Assembly (NCBI GenBank): GCA_033283175.1
Contig: JAWMQM010000001.1
Coordinates: 124,001-188,000 of the forward strand
Length of the DNA: 64,000 nucleotides
Source: Pseudomaricurvus sp033283175
GTDB lineage: Bacteria > Pseudomonadota > Gammaproteobacteria > Pseudomonadales > Cellvibrionaceae
Direction of reading: 5' to 3'
Positions 40,976-50,235 of this stretch are shown one piece after another; the stretch's first letter is position 1, and every line of letters starts with the position of its first letter. The position numbers and the translations under genes are program-made. The notes beneath the pieces are model-generated. The model was given only the letters and a program-made list of their open reading frames with translations, did not search any database and was not told where the DNA came from.

Positions 40976-41725
40976 TTACTGAGCGGCAGCGTCGTCTTCG
41001 TTGACTTCAACGAACTCGTCAGCTTTAGGGGCAGCAGTCTGGGCATTGGCAGCGCCTTCCAGACAAGCATCGGCAACCGCAGTTACGTACAGTTTGACCG
41101 CGCGGATGGCGTCGTCGTTACCTGGGATGACGTAGTCAACACCAGCTGGATCACTGTTGGTATCGACGATACCGATCACAGGGATACCCAGCTTGTTGGC
41201 TTCCTGGATAGCGATGCGCTCGTGCTCAACGTCGATCACGAACATGGCATCCGGCAGGCCGCCCATATCCTTGATACCACCGATGGAGTTCTCCAGCTTG
41301 TCTTTGGTGCGGGAGCGCATCAGGGCTTCTTTCTTGGTCAGCTTCTCGAAGGTACCGTCAGACTGCTGGGTTTCCAGCTCACGAAAGCGACGGATAGAAG
41401 CGCGAATGGTCTTGTAGTTGGTCAGCATACCACCCAACCAGCGATGGCTTACGTACGGCTGGCCAGCGCGCTCGGCCTGCTCCTTGATGATCTTGGCGGC
41501 GGCACGCTTGGTACCGACGAACATGATCTTCTTCTTCTGGGAAGCCATCTGCTGGATAACCTGCAGAGCTTCGTTGAAGGCCGGAACAGTGTGCTCCAGG
41601 TTGATGATATGAATCTTGTTGCGGGCGCCGAAGATGAATTTGCCCATCTTGGGGTTCCAGTAGCGGGTCTGGTGACCGAAGTGCACACCAGCCTGCAGCA
41701 TATCGCGCATGCTTACATTTGGCAT
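40976..41725 (-). CDS. rpsB: 30S ribosomal protein S2
   Basis: A 249-residue protein. Opens MPNVSMRDMLQAGVHFGHQT and contains RWLGGMLTNYKTIRASIRR and the PGNDDAIRAVKLYV signature. The ATG at 41725 is preceded by AAGGAA; longer frames reach into the leader and lack similarity. Confidence 0.97.
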   Translation of the reverse strand: MPNVSMRDMLQAGVHFGHQTRYWNPKMGKFIFGARNKIHIINLEHTVPAFNEALQVIQQMASQKKKIMFVGTKRAAAKIIKEQAERAGQPYVSHRWLGGMLTNYKTIRASIRRFRELETQQSDGTFEKLTKKEALMRSRTKDKLENSIGGIKDMGGLPDAMFVIDVEHERIAIQEANKLGIPVIGIVDTNSDPAGVDYVIPGNDDAIRAVKLYVTAVADACLEGAANAQTAAPKADEFVEVNEDDAAAQ

Positions 41726-41903
41726 AATCAGATTTCCTTGGGTTAGGCCTCCATATACCCCACCGGTCAACCCCCTGCAGCTCGCCGCCGGAGGCACCCA
41801 GACACGATGTGCCGGTATATGTGTGACGTTCATTAAGTTTGGTTTCCGGAACCGGCAGACAGCGGTAAATCCCTGCCACACTCGATTCCGGGCGCGCTTT
41901 ATA
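41726..41903 (-). promoter_or_regulatory. rpsB promoter and probable S2-responsive leader
   Basis: On the minus strand TATAAA (41903-41898) is followed at once by GCGCGCC, the GC-rich discriminator of stringently controlled ribosomal promoters. The predicted transcript has about 165 untranslated bases before rpsB, similar to the E. coli leader through which S2 represses its own operon. The leader is GC-rich and can fold around 41745-41800. The -35 is weak. The divergent half (41904-42089) serves map; TACAAT at 41984-41989 is a possible -10. Confidence 0.5.
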
Positions 41904-42089
41904 CCACAACTGGCGGGCCGAGAAAAGCGAAAAGCCGGCACATGGCGCCTGCTCCCACCCTATGGTTGGCCGCAGGCATGGTTTACAATACCCCCTTTTT
42001 GCGCAGTCCCTGCTTTGCGTTTTGCGCAGCGCGGGCCTCCCGCAAGTGTCGACCCTGCCGTCCTGCCAACGGCCGAACACCGGATTCCT

Positions 42090-42860
42090 ATGAAAGTCAG
42101 CCTCAAAACCCCTGAACAAATCGAGAAGATGCGTGTTGCCGGTCGCCTGGCCGCTGATGTGCTGGAGATGATCGCCCCCTATGTGGAGCCGGGCATCAGT
42201 ACCGGCGAACTGGACCGCATCTGCCACGACTATATGGTCAATGTGCAGAAGGTGGTGCCTGCCCCCCTTAACTATAAAGGCTTCCCCAAATCCATCTGCA
42301 CCTCGGTCAACCAGGTGGTGTGTCACGGTATCCCCTCGGAGAAAAAGATTCTCAAGAGCGGCGATATCGTCAATCTCGACATTACCGTGATTGCCGACGG
42401 CTGGTACGGTGATACCAGCAAGATGTTCTGTGTGGGCAAGGTCGCCCCTCACGCCGAGCGCCTGATCCAGGTCACTCAGGAGTGCCTCTATAAAGGCATT
42501 GAGATGGTCAAGCCAGGCTGTCGCCTCGGCGATATCGGCCACGTCATCCAGCAGCACGCCGAGAGCAACTACTACTCGGTGGTACGGGAATACTGTGGCC
42601 ATGGTATTGGTGACGTCTTTCACGAAGAGCCACAGGTGCTGCACTACGGCAAACCCAATACCGGTATGGAGCTGAAAGAAGGCATGACCTTCACCATCGA
42701 GCCCATGATCAATGCCGGCAAGGCTGGCACCAAACTCCTCAAGGATGGATGGACGGTAGAGACCCGCGACAAGCGCCTCTCCGCCCAGTGGGAACACACC
42801 CTCGTCGTCACCGCCGATGGCGTGGAGGTTCTCACCCGCCGTCCGGACGAGAAATTCTGA
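42090..42860 (+). CDS. map: Methionine aminopeptidase, type I
   Basis: A 256-residue metalloprotease that removes initiator methionine. Metal ligands: NLDITVIADGWYGDTSKMF (two aspartates), YCGHGIGDVFHEEPQVLHYG (histidine), FTIEPMINAG (glutamate) and SAQWEHTLVVT (glutamate). It is divergent from rpsB, as is usual in gammaproteobacteria. glnD follows 94 bp downstream. Confidence 0.97.
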   Translation: MKVSLKTPEQIEKMRVAGRLAADVLEMIAPYVEPGISTGELDRICHDYMVNVQKVVPAPLNYKGFPKSICTSVNQVVCHGIPSEKKILKSGDIVNLDITVIADGWYGDTSKMFCVGKVAPHAERLIQVTQECLYKGIEMVKPGCRLGDIGHVIQQHAESNYYSVVREYCGHGIGDVFHEEPQVLHYGKPNTGMELKEGMTFTIEPMINAGKAGTKLLKDGWTVETRDKRLSAQWEHTLVVTADGVEVLTRRPDEKF

Positions 42861-42954
42861 ACCAATACCCGGCGCGGCAGCGATCCCGTTGCCGCAATGC
42901 GGCCCGATCTTCAGGAAAGAGCGCAAGGCCCGCGGTTGTTAAGAGCAAGGCAGC

Positions 42955-45648
42955 ATGAAAATCCCCTACTTTGAAAGGCCCCTGTTCTTCTTTAATCAGG
43001 AGCGTTTCCGACTGGCGCTGGAAGGCGCAGGCAACCGTACCATCCCGGTCTTCAAGGACGCCATCAGCGCCGCCAATGGCCACCTGGACGGACGCTTCGA
43101 TGAAGGCGAGGACATCGCCCACCTGATTTACGACCGCGCGCTGTTTATCGACTGTATGCTCCACTACGCCTGGCACCAGTTCAGCTGGAGCGACCAGGTC
43201 GCCCTGATTGCGGTCGGCGGCTACGGCCGTGGCGAACTGCACCCCCGCTCCGACATTGACCTGCTGCTGTTGATGAAGGAGGAGAACCCCCAGGACCTGG
43301 AAGCCGCCCAGCAACTGCTGTTGTTGCTGTGGGATATCGGACTCGATATCGGCCACAGTGTGCGCACCATTGACCAGTGCGTACAGATCGCCCGTGAAGA
43401 CATCACCGTAGCCACCAATCTGATGGAGTGCCGCACCATTGTCGGCAGCACGGTGATCGGCAGCGAACTGCAACGACTGACCCAGCCAGAGCACATGTGG
43501 CCGGCAGCTGAATTCTTCAAAGCCAAGCTGGAAGAGCAGCAGGCGCGCCACCGCAAGTACAACAATACCGAGTACAACCTGGAGCCCAACGTCAAGAACG
43601 CCCCCGGCGGCCTGCGGGACATCCAGACCATCGCCTGGGTCGCCAAGCGCTACTACGGCGTACGCACACTCAAACAGCTGGTCGGCCAGGAGTTCTTCAG
43701 CGAAGAGGAGTTCGCACTGCTGCGCGGTGGCGAGGAGTTCCTGTGGAAGGTGCGCTACGGCCTGCACCGCCTGGCCGGGCGTCCGGAAGAGCGACTGCTG
43801 TTTGACTACCAGCGCCAGCTGGCAAAAGAGTTCGGCTACCGCGACAGTGACAAGGGCCTGGCGGTGGAGCAGTTTATGCACCGCTATTATCGTACCGTAC
43901 TGTCGCTGGGCGAGCTCAACGATGTCCTGCTCAGCTATCTGGACCTGGCCCTGCTGCATCACAACAGTCGCGCCAATATCGTTGCCATCAACGAGCGTTT
44001 CCAGCTGCGCGATAACTACATTGAAGCCACCCACGACAAGGTATTTGTGGAAGATCCCTCGGCGCTGCTGGAGATCTTTGTGCTGATGGGCAACGACGAC
44101 AGCATCATCGGCGTGCGCCCCGAGACCATCCGCCTGCTGCGCGAACACCGTGAACTGATCGATGACAACTTCCGCACCAATCCCCGTAACACCCAATTGT
44201 TTGTAGAGCTGCTGCGCTGCAAATACTCGCTGGTTACCCAGCTGGAACGCATGAAGCGCTATAACATCCTGGGCCGCTACCTGCCGGAGTTCGGCGACAT
44301 TATCGGCCAGATGCAGCACGACCTGTTCCACATCTACACCGTGGATGCCCACACCCTGTCGGTGATCAAAAACATGCGCATGCTACGCGAGCCCGAGGCC
44401 AAGGATCAATTTTCCGTCGCCTGGCAGTGCATGCGCCAGCTGCCCAAACCCGAGCTGCTCTATATGGCCGGCCTCTACCACGACATTGCCAAGGGTCGCG
44501 GTGGTGATCACTCCACCCTGGGCGCCAAAGACGCCTACGACTTCTGTCAGCGTCATGGCCTCAGCACCTGGGAGTGTCGTTTGGTAGCCTGGCTGGTGGA
44601 GAAACACCTGATGATGTCTGCCGTCTCCCAGAAGCAGGACATCTCCGATCCGGACGTGATTCACTGGTTTGCCGGTGAGGTGGGCGATCGCCTGCACCTG
44701 GATTATCTCTACACCCTGACCGTGGCCGACATTAACGCTACCAACCCGACCCTGTGGACCACCTGGCGCGCCAGCCTTATGCGCCAGCTCTACAACGAGA
44801 CCCTGCGCGCCCTGCGCCGCGGGCTGGAAAATCCCATTGACCGCCAGGACCTGATCAGCGACACCCAGGAGAGCGCCATGGCCATCCTTACCGGCCAGGG
44901 CTACTCCCGCGAATCGATCCTGGCGCTGTGGAGCTACCTGGAAGACGACTACTTCCTGCGGGAAAGTGCAGCGGAAATCGCCTGGCAGAGCGGCGCTATC
45001 ATTCGCCACAACAGCACCAGCGACCTGATCCTGGTGCGTGAAACCACCAGCCTCAAGCACGAGGGCGCTACCGAAATCTTTGTCCGTACCCGCGACCGCA
45101 GCAATGTCTTTGCCGCCGTGGCAACCGCCATCGACTACCTGAACCTCTCCATTCAGGATGCCCGCATCTACAACACCGAGCGCGGCGGCTACACCATTGA
45201 TACCTTTTATGTGCTGGACGCCAACAAACAACCGATTGGCGACAACCCGGCGCTGCACCAGAAGATCAGGACCACACTGGAGAAAGCCCTGGAGCAGGTA
45301 GACAACGTCGGTGACATCATCTCCCGCCGCACACCGCGCCAGCTGAAAAGCTTTCCCATTAAAACCCGTACCAGCATCAGCAACGACATCAAGACCAACA
45401 CCACCATCCTGGAGGTGATCACACCCGATCGCCCGGGACTGCTGGCACTGGTTGCACGGATCTTCCTGCAGTTCGGCATCCAGATCTGCAATGCCAAGAT
45501 CACCACCCTGGGCGAGCGGGTGGAGGATATTTTCTTTATTACCGACACCAACGGCGAACCACTGAGTGACCCGAATATCTGCCGTCAGCTGCAGGACGCC
45601 ATCTGCACCCAGCTGGACCAGCAGGTCGAGCACAGCCAGCAGGTCTGA
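42955..45648 (+). CDS. glnD: Bifunctional PII uridylyltransferase/uridylyl-removing enzyme GlnD
   Basis: An 897-residue nitrogen sensor that uridylylates PII proteins when glutamine is low. Nucleotidyltransferase domain with GGYGRGELHPRSDIDLLLL (residues about 85-105), HD hydrolase domain with LYMAGLYHDIAKGRGGDHS (about 500-520), and two C-terminal ACT domains (TEIFVRTRDRSNVFAAVATA and LEVITPDRPGLLALVARIF). It implies an Ntr system in this organism, relevant to the candidate sigma-54 promoter before the ammonium transporter. Confidence 0.96.
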   Translation: MKIPYFERPLFFFNQERFRLALEGAGNRTIPVFKDAISAANGHLDGRFDEGEDIAHLIYDRALFIDCMLHYAWHQFSWSDQVALIAVGGYGRGELHPRSDIDLLLLMKEENPQDLEAAQQLLLLLWDIGLDIGHSVRTIDQCVQIAREDITVATNLMECRTIVGSTVIGSELQRLTQPEHMWPAAEFFKAKLEEQQARHRKYNNTEYNLEPNVKNAPGGLRDIQTIAWVAKRYYGVRTLKQLVGQEFFSEEEFALLRGGEEFLWKVRYGLHRLAGRPEERLLFDYQRQLAKEFGYRDSDKGLAVEQFMHRYYRTVLSLGELNDVLLSYLDLALLHHNSRANIVAINERFQLRDNYIEATHDKVFVEDPSALLEIFVLMGNDDSIIGVRPETIRLLREHRELIDDNFRTNPRNTQLFVELLRCKYSLVTQLERMKRYNILGRYLPEFGDIIGQMQHDLFHIYTVDAHTLSVIKNMRMLREPEAKDQFSVAWQCMRQLPKPELLYMAGLYHDIAKGRGGDHSTLGAKDAYDFCQRHGLSTWECRLVAWLVEKHLMMSAVSQKQDISDPDVIHWFAGEVGDRLHLDYLYTLTVADINATNPTLWTTWRASLMRQLYNETLRALRRGLENPIDRQDLISDTQESAMAILTGQGYSRESILALWSYLEDDYFLRESAAEIAWQSGAIIRHNSTSDLILVRETTSLKHEGATEIFVRTRDRSNVFAAVATAIDYLNLSIQDARIYNTERGGYTIDTFYVLDANKQPIGDNPALHQKIRTTLEKALEQVDNVGDIISRRTPRQLKSFPIKTRTSISNDIKTNTTILEVITPDRPGLLALVARIFLQFGIQICNAKITTLGERVEDIFFITDTNGEPLSDPNICRQLQDAICTQLDQQVEHSQQV

Positions 45649-45728
45649 CGCCAGCGGCATGCACCGCCGGTGAATTGGCGAGCCGACTGAGATTTTAACG
45701 AGCTAACACAGAAGTTAACGAGAACAAC

Positions 45729-46925
45729 ATGAACCCAGACCTGCAGCGCCTGCAACCCTACCCCTTTGAGAAGCTCAACGCCCTCAAGGCCGGTGTTACC
45801 CCACCGGCCCATCTGGCACACATCGCCCTCTCCATCGGCGAACCCAAGCACCTGCCGCCGCAGTTCGTACTCGACAGCCTGGCCGCCAACCTGCCGCGGC
45901 TAGCCAACTATCCCAACTCCAAGGGTTTGCCGGAGCTGCGCCAGGCCATCAGCCAGTGGCTGGAGCAACGTTTCAGCCTGCAGGCCGGCAGCGTCGATGC
46001 GGAGCGCCATGTGCTGCCGGTAAACGGCACCCGCGAGGCCCTGTTTGCCTTTACCCAGGCGGTGGTGGATCGCACCACCAATCCGCTGGTGGTCAGCCCC
46101 AACCCCTTCTACCAGATTTACGAGGGCGCCGCCTTTCTGGCCGGTGCCGAGCCATACTTCCTCAACTGCCTGCAGGAGAACCGCTACCTGCCGGACTTCG
46201 ACGCCGTGCCCGCCGAGGTGTGGCAGCGCTGCCAGCTGCTGTTCCTCTGCTCGCCGGGCAACCCCACCGGCGCGGTCATCAATACCGCCACCCTGAAAAA
46301 ACTGATTGCCCTCGCGGACGAGCACGACTTTGTCATTGCCAGTGACGAGTGCTACTCGGAACTCTATTTCGATGAGGCCAACCCGCCGGTGGGCCTGCTG
46401 CAGGCCTGCGCCGAGCTGGGTCGCCACGATTTCCATCGCTGCGTAGTGTTCCACTCCCTCTCCAAACGCTCCAACCTGCCGGGACTGCGCTCCGGCTTTG
46501 TGGCCGGCGATGCGGAGATCATGAGCCGCTTCCTGCTCTACCGCACTTACCACGGCTGCGCCATGGCCATCCCCAACCAGCTGGCTTCCATCGCCGCCTG
46601 GCAGGACGAAGCCCACGTGCTGGCCAACCGCGACGCCTACCGTGCCAAATTTGATGCCGTGCTCTCCATTCTGCAGGGCCACCTGGATGTGACCAAACCC
46701 GATGCCAGCTTCTATCTGTGGCCCAAGACCGACATGAGTGACACCGACTTCGCTCAACGCCTGTTTGCCGAACAGCACATCACCGTGCTGCCAGGCCGCT
46801 ATATTGCCCGCGACGCTGACGGCATCAACCCGGGTGAACACCATGTGCGTATGGCACTGGTAGCGACTCTGGAAGAGTGTGTGGAAGCCGCCGGGCGAAT
46901 CAGGGATTTCCTCAGCCGCGGCTGA
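45729..46925 (+). CDS. dapC: Succinyldiaminopimelate transaminase DapC
   Basis: A 398-residue class I/II PLP aminotransferase. The PLP lysine is in FHSLSKRSNLPGLRSGFV; LCSPGNPTGAVINTATLKKL and IASDECYSELYFDE are the cofactor motifs. The lysine/peptidoglycan role is inferred from the glnD-dapC order of Pseudomonas and the overall family; the sequence alone fits several aminotransferases. Confidence 0.9.
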   Translation: MNPDLQRLQPYPFEKLNALKAGVTPPAHLAHIALSIGEPKHLPPQFVLDSLAANLPRLANYPNSKGLPELRQAISQWLEQRFSLQAGSVDAERHVLPVNGTREALFAFTQAVVDRTTNPLVVSPNPFYQIYEGAAFLAGAEPYFLNCLQENRYLPDFDAVPAEVWQRCQLLFLCSPGNPTGAVINTATLKKLIALADEHDFVIASDECYSELYFDEANPPVGLLQACAELGRHDFHRCVVFHSLSKRSNLPGLRSGFVAGDAEIMSRFLLYRTYHGCAMAIPNQLASIAAWQDEAHVLANRDAYRAKFDAVLSILQGHLDVTKPDASFYLWPKTDMSDTDFAQRLFAEQHITVLPGRYIARDADGINPGEHHVRMALVATLEECVEAAGRIRDFLSRG

Positions 46926-46946
46926 ACAGAAGGGAGCTGTCTTGCC

Positions 46947-47618
46947 GTGACGGAAGTGAAGAATTTGCCCAAGAGCGAGCGGGTGCGGGTTATCCATGAG
47001 CGCCTGAAGGAGCTCTACCCGGAGCCGCCTGTGCCACTGGATCACAAGGATCCCTACACCCTGCTGGTGGCGGTGCTGCTGTCAGCCCAGTGCACCGACG
47101 AACGGGTCAATCAGGTCACTCCCGCTCTCTGGCAGCTGGCGGACAACCCCTTCGACATGATGCACCGTTCGGTGGAGGAGATTCAGGCGGTTATTCGCCC
47201 CTGCGGACTGTCACCACAGAAAGCCAAAGCCATAGCCGGCCTGTCGCAGATCCTGGTGGAAAAATACAACGGTGAAGTACCGGCGGATATGGAAGCGCTG
47301 GAAGAGTTACCCGGCGTCGGTCACAAGACCGCCGGCGTGGTGATGGCACAGGCCTTTGGTGTGCCGGCGTTTCCGGTGGACACCCATATCCACCGCCTGG
47401 CGCAGCGCTGGGGCCTGACCAACGGCAAGAATGTGCAGCAGACCGAGAAGGACCTGAAACGACTGTTCCCCAAAGAGGACTGGAACAAGCTGCACCTGCA
47501 GATCATCTTCTACGGCCGCGAATACTGTACCGCCCGCGGTTGCGACGGCACCGTGTGTGAACTGTGCCGGCGCTGCTACCCGACGCGCAAGCATCCCAAG
47601 AAGGTTCATAAACCCTAG
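46947..47618 (+). CDS. nth: Endonuclease III with variant cysteine cluster
   Basis: A 223-residue base-excision glycosylase/AP lyase. Helix-hairpin-helix with the catalytic lysine in LEELPGVGHKTAGVV and the catalytic aspartate in FPVDTHIHRLAQRW. The C-terminal iron-sulfur loop is YCTARGCDGTVCELCRRCYP, spaced C-X4-C-X4-C-X2-C-X2-C rather than the usual C-X6-C-X2-C-X5-C. It starts with GTG 21 bp after dapC and lies outside the rnf-nth context common in gammaproteobacteria, so it may be a second or acquired copy. Confidence 0.9.
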   Translation: MTEVKNLPKSERVRVIHERLKELYPEPPVPLDHKDPYTLLVAVLLSAQCTDERVNQVTPALWQLADNPFDMMHRSVEEIQAVIRPCGLSPQKAKAIAGLSQILVEKYNGEVPADMEALEELPGVGHKTAGVVMAQAFGVPAFPVDTHIHRLAQRWGLTNGKNVQQTEKDLKRLFPKEDWNKLHLQIIFYGREYCTARGCDGTVCELCRRCYPTRKHPKKVHKP

Positions 47619-47663
47619 AGGCGCAGCCCTGGGTTGTTCAGGGTGAAGTTGAGTATCCAGCAT

Positions 47664-47754
47664 CGCCCGCAGGAGCGGGCTCCCACCGTAATGCGCCAAT
47701 GGCTAAGCGCCCACGGTACTTTGCCAGCGGGTGGGAGCCCACTTCGTCGACGAC
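47664..47754. repeat. Inverted pair of REP-like sequences
   Basis: GGGCTCCCACC at 47677-47687 and GGTGGGAGCCC at 47730-47740 are perfect inverted copies. Each continues outward into a GC-rich arm (47664-47676 and 47741-47754). The GTGGGAGC core resembles the extragenic palindromes of pseudomonads. It lies between nth and the convergent methyltransferase gene. Confidence 0.55.
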
Positions 47755-47757
47755 TTG

Positions 47758-48414
47758 TCAGCGGGCCTGCCCCCTATACAAACGCACATCCCGAAACTCT
47801 GCCGACTCATCCAGATCCGGCATGGTGCAACCCTCTCGCCGGGCAATCTGCTCATAGGGCGGAAAGTCAAAGTTCTTCACCCGCGAGTCGGCGATCAGCA
47901 CGTCGTCGGCACGCTCAATAAAGCGTGCCAGCCATGGCAGGTTATCGCGGTCATAGAGCACATCGGCCACCAGGATCAGGTCCACCGGGCCGGAGATGTT
48001 GTCGAAATCATCACTGAGGGTAAGCACCACGTCATTGAGCCGTGCATTCTCCTCCGTCGCCAGCAAGGCCAGCGGGTCGATGTCGCAGGCAATGACTTCC
48101 GCCGCCCCGGCCCTGGCCGCCGCGATGGCCATCACCCCACTGCCACAGCCAAAATCCACCACCCGCTTGCCGGCCACCAGCTGTGGATTGTCCAGCAGGT
48201 AACGGGACAGCACCAACCCGGACGCCCAGCAGAAGGCCCAGTAAAACGGCTGCTCCATCAGTTTCAGCGCGGCCTCCTGCGGCAGCCGGTCCTGCGGATA
48301 ATCTTCATTCATGAGAAACAGCGAAATGCCGGTACCGTTTTCGAGGCTGAGGGTTTCGATGCGGGCGGAGGGCAAAATATCCTGCACAGCAGCGGTCAGA
48401 CGTGGGTTTATCAA
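47758..48414 (-). CDS. Class I SAM methyltransferase (ETF-beta lysine methyltransferase-like)
   Basis: A 218-residue protein. SAM motif I is KRVVDFGCGSGVMAIAAARA, motif II acidic residue in ACDIDPLALLATEENARLN, and the D/E-x-Y motif is LILVADVLYDRDNLPW. The front segment YWAFCWASGLVLSRYLL is typical of the METTL20/ETF-beta and nicotinamide N-methylase-like group. A lysine in a metabolic protein is the likely substrate, but this cannot be decided from sequence. Gene convergent with nth. Confidence 0.8.
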   Translation of the reverse strand: MINPRLTAAVQDILPSARIETLSLENGTGISLFLMNEDYPQDRLPQEAALKLMEQPFYWAFCWASGLVLSRYLLDNPQLVAGKRVVDFGCGSGVMAIAAARAGAAEVIACDIDPLALLATEENARLNDVVLTLSDDFDNISGPVDLILVADVLYDRDNLPWLARFIERADDVLIADSRVKNFDFPPYEQIARREGCTMPDLDESAEFRDVRLYRGQAR

Positions 48415-48616
48415 GCGGGAAGGTCCTGTGGTTTGTCTCTATCACTTTCTGCGGCATTCTGTGATCATCATTCGAGGCGAGCAGACGACCCCATTATAAC
48501 CATCCACCAACGCTATGGGCCAAGGCCGGGCCATGGCAACCAGGCCCCCTGCCCCCGAAGTCAATCCGCTTATTCCCAAACCGGCAGACTTTGTGAGGGC
48601 TATCACCTATCGATCT

Positions 48617-48643
48617 AAAAAAGCTGCACACTTAACAGCTTTT
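48617..48643 (-). terminator. Hairpin with T-run in the 48.4-48.7 kb spacer
   Basis: AAAAGCTG (48619-48626) pairs with CAGCTTTT (48636-48643). On the minus strand six T follow (48622-48617), on the plus strand only four. No minus-strand gene ends just before it, so it may stop antisense read-through from the AI-2E gene or be a protein-binding palindrome. The remainder of the 288-bp spacer shows nothing clear. Confidence 0.35.
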
Positions 48644-48702
48644 GGTGACAACTTCTGGAAAACTGCAATCAATCCCCAATCTCCTGATGAGACTTTCCGG
48701 CA

Positions 48703-49020
48703 ATGACCGCTTCAGCGTTGCAAAAACCTGTTCTGGCATGGGCTCTGATCCTGACCGCCACCTTCGCGGGCAGCGCGCAGGCAGGAGACGCCAGCGAAGA
48801 GGGACGCTGGCTGGACTTGCTGAGCAAGGGGGATGCCGCCCACACCGAGAACCTGGCGCTGGTGGAGCGGGAAGACGAGGAATATGTCAGCCTGGAACGG
48901 GGTTGGCTGGATCGGTTGCGGGGCGAAGAGGGCAAAGAGGATCTCGACCTGACCCGCATGCAATACCAGACCGATATCGGTGAAGAGTTCCTGCAGGTGC
49001 GTTTTTTCTACAACTTCTGA
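48703..49020 (+). CDS. Small exported protein of unknown function
   Basis: A 105-residue protein with a signal peptide (LAWALILTATFAGSAQAG). The mature part is highly acidic (many Glu and Asp) and ends in EEFLQVRFFYNF, an aromatic terminus reminiscent of outer-membrane strands though too short for a barrel. No strong Shine-Dalgarno is visible. Family not recognised. It is convergent with the AI-2E permease gene. Confidence 0.55.
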   Translation: MTASALQKPVLAWALILTATFAGSAQAGDASEEGRWLDLLSKGDAAHTENLALVEREDEEYVSLERGWLDRLRGEEGKEDLDLTRMQYQTDIGEEFLQVRFFYNF

Positions 49021-49081
49021 CAGCCGCCTTTAACCGCTGACCACCGCGGCCTGCCCGGCACTGCCTGCTCCCCGCTCTACC

Positions 49082-50125
49082 CTACCCTGCTTTTTCCACG
49101 CTGGCGGCACCTGAGCCCAGCATCTGCCCCATCCAGCGTGTGCCATCGCTGCTCTCCAGCGCGATCTTTACGGTCATGGTCAGGGGTACCGACAGCAGCA
49201 TCCCCACCGGCCCCAGCACCCAGCCCCAGAACACCAGGGACAGGAACACCACCAGCGTCGAAAGGTTAAGGCCACGCCCCATAATGCGCGGCTCCAGCAC
49301 GTTGCCTACCAGGGTGTTCACCAGCAGGTAACCAATACCGGTCAGCAGCGCATCACCCACACCCAGTTGAATCAGGGCCAGCAACACCGCCGGAATTGCC
49401 GCCAGAATTGAACCCAGGTTGGGAACGAAGTTGAGCAGGAATGCCAGCATCCCCCACAGCACCGGGTAGTCCACCCCCAGCCACAGCAGCCACAAATAGA
49501 CCAGGCCGCCGGTCAGCAGGCTGAGCAAACTCTTGATCGCCATGTATTGATTCACACTGTCGGTGAAGCGGCGCAACGCCGCCACCAGTTGCTCACCGCG
49601 GGGGTGGTTGCCCACCAGCTTGTCACTGAAGCGCACCTCTTCTGCAAGAATAAAAATGACTGTCAGCAGTATGAGGAAGGCGTTGGTCATCACATTGCCC
49701 AGTGACGAGAGAGTGGTACCGACAAAGCCCAGGATCACCGACGGGTTAAGCACATCCCGCATCAGTGACGGCGGCAGGCTGTAACCGTGTTGCTGCAGCC
49801 AGAGCTGTAACTGATCCCGCAACACCAGCAGCCGCGCCTGGTAATCGGGCAGGTCACCACGAAAATCACTGATCGAGGCACCGACCACCGCCCCCACCGT
49901 CACGCCGGCGGCAATAATGCCGAGCAGCACAATCAGCAGCGACAGCGTTCCCGGCACACCGCGACTCTTGAGCCACACCAGCGGTGGCGAACAGATAACC
50001 GCAATAAACAGCGAGAGCAGGAACGGCACCAGCATGGTCTCCGCTGTGCGCATGCCGGCCACCACAATCACAAAGGCCGCCGCGGGCAGCAGAAAACGGG
50101 TTACCGGTGCAGGTTGGGACGTCAT
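49082..50125 (-). CDS. AI-2E family transporter (PerM-like permease)
   Basis: A 347-residue inner-membrane protein with about eight helices. The family signature region is LLTVIFILAEEVRFSDKLVG, then GVDYPVLWGMLAFLLNFVPN and GSILAAIPAVLLAL, and NVLEPRIMGRGLNLSTLVVF. Members include autoinducer-2 exporters and Na+/H+ antiporters; the substrate here is unknown. Two in-frame ATGs exist; AAGGA is spaced for the one at 50125. Confidence 0.88.
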   Translation of the reverse strand: MTSQPAPVTRFLLPAAAFVIVVAGMRTAETMLVPFLLSLFIAVICSPPLVWLKSRGVPGTLSLLIVLLGIIAAGVTVGAVVGASISDFRGDLPDYQARLLVLRDQLQLWLQQHGYSLPPSLMRDVLNPSVILGFVGTTLSSLGNVMTNAFLILLTVIFILAEEVRFSDKLVGNHPRGEQLVAALRRFTDSVNQYMAIKSLLSLLTGGLVYLWLLWLGVDYPVLWGMLAFLLNFVPNLGSILAAIPAVLLALIQLGVGDALLTGIGYLLVNTLVGNVLEPRIMGRGLNLSTLVVFLSLVFWGWVLGPVGMLLSVPLTMTVKIALESSDGTRWMGQMLGSGAASVEKAG

Positions 50126-50235
50126 GCGAAGCATTCCTTGAGTACGCAGGGAGTGGCACCGATGCCGGCGCCGTGGTGATCAATCGCCGCTATGATTTCA
50201 GAGACTCGGGTGAGGGTAAAGGGCAACGTCCGCAA

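Noticed and set aside
42832..44352. 506-codon minus-strand open frame (also 41379-42926 and 44383-45660)
   Set aside because: Antisense to map and glnD, whose catalytic motifs are intact on the plus strand.
48515..48706. 63-codon open frame overlapping the start of the small exported protein
   Set aside because: An ATGA overlap exists, but there is no ribosome site and the frame crosses the AAAAGCTG hairpin.
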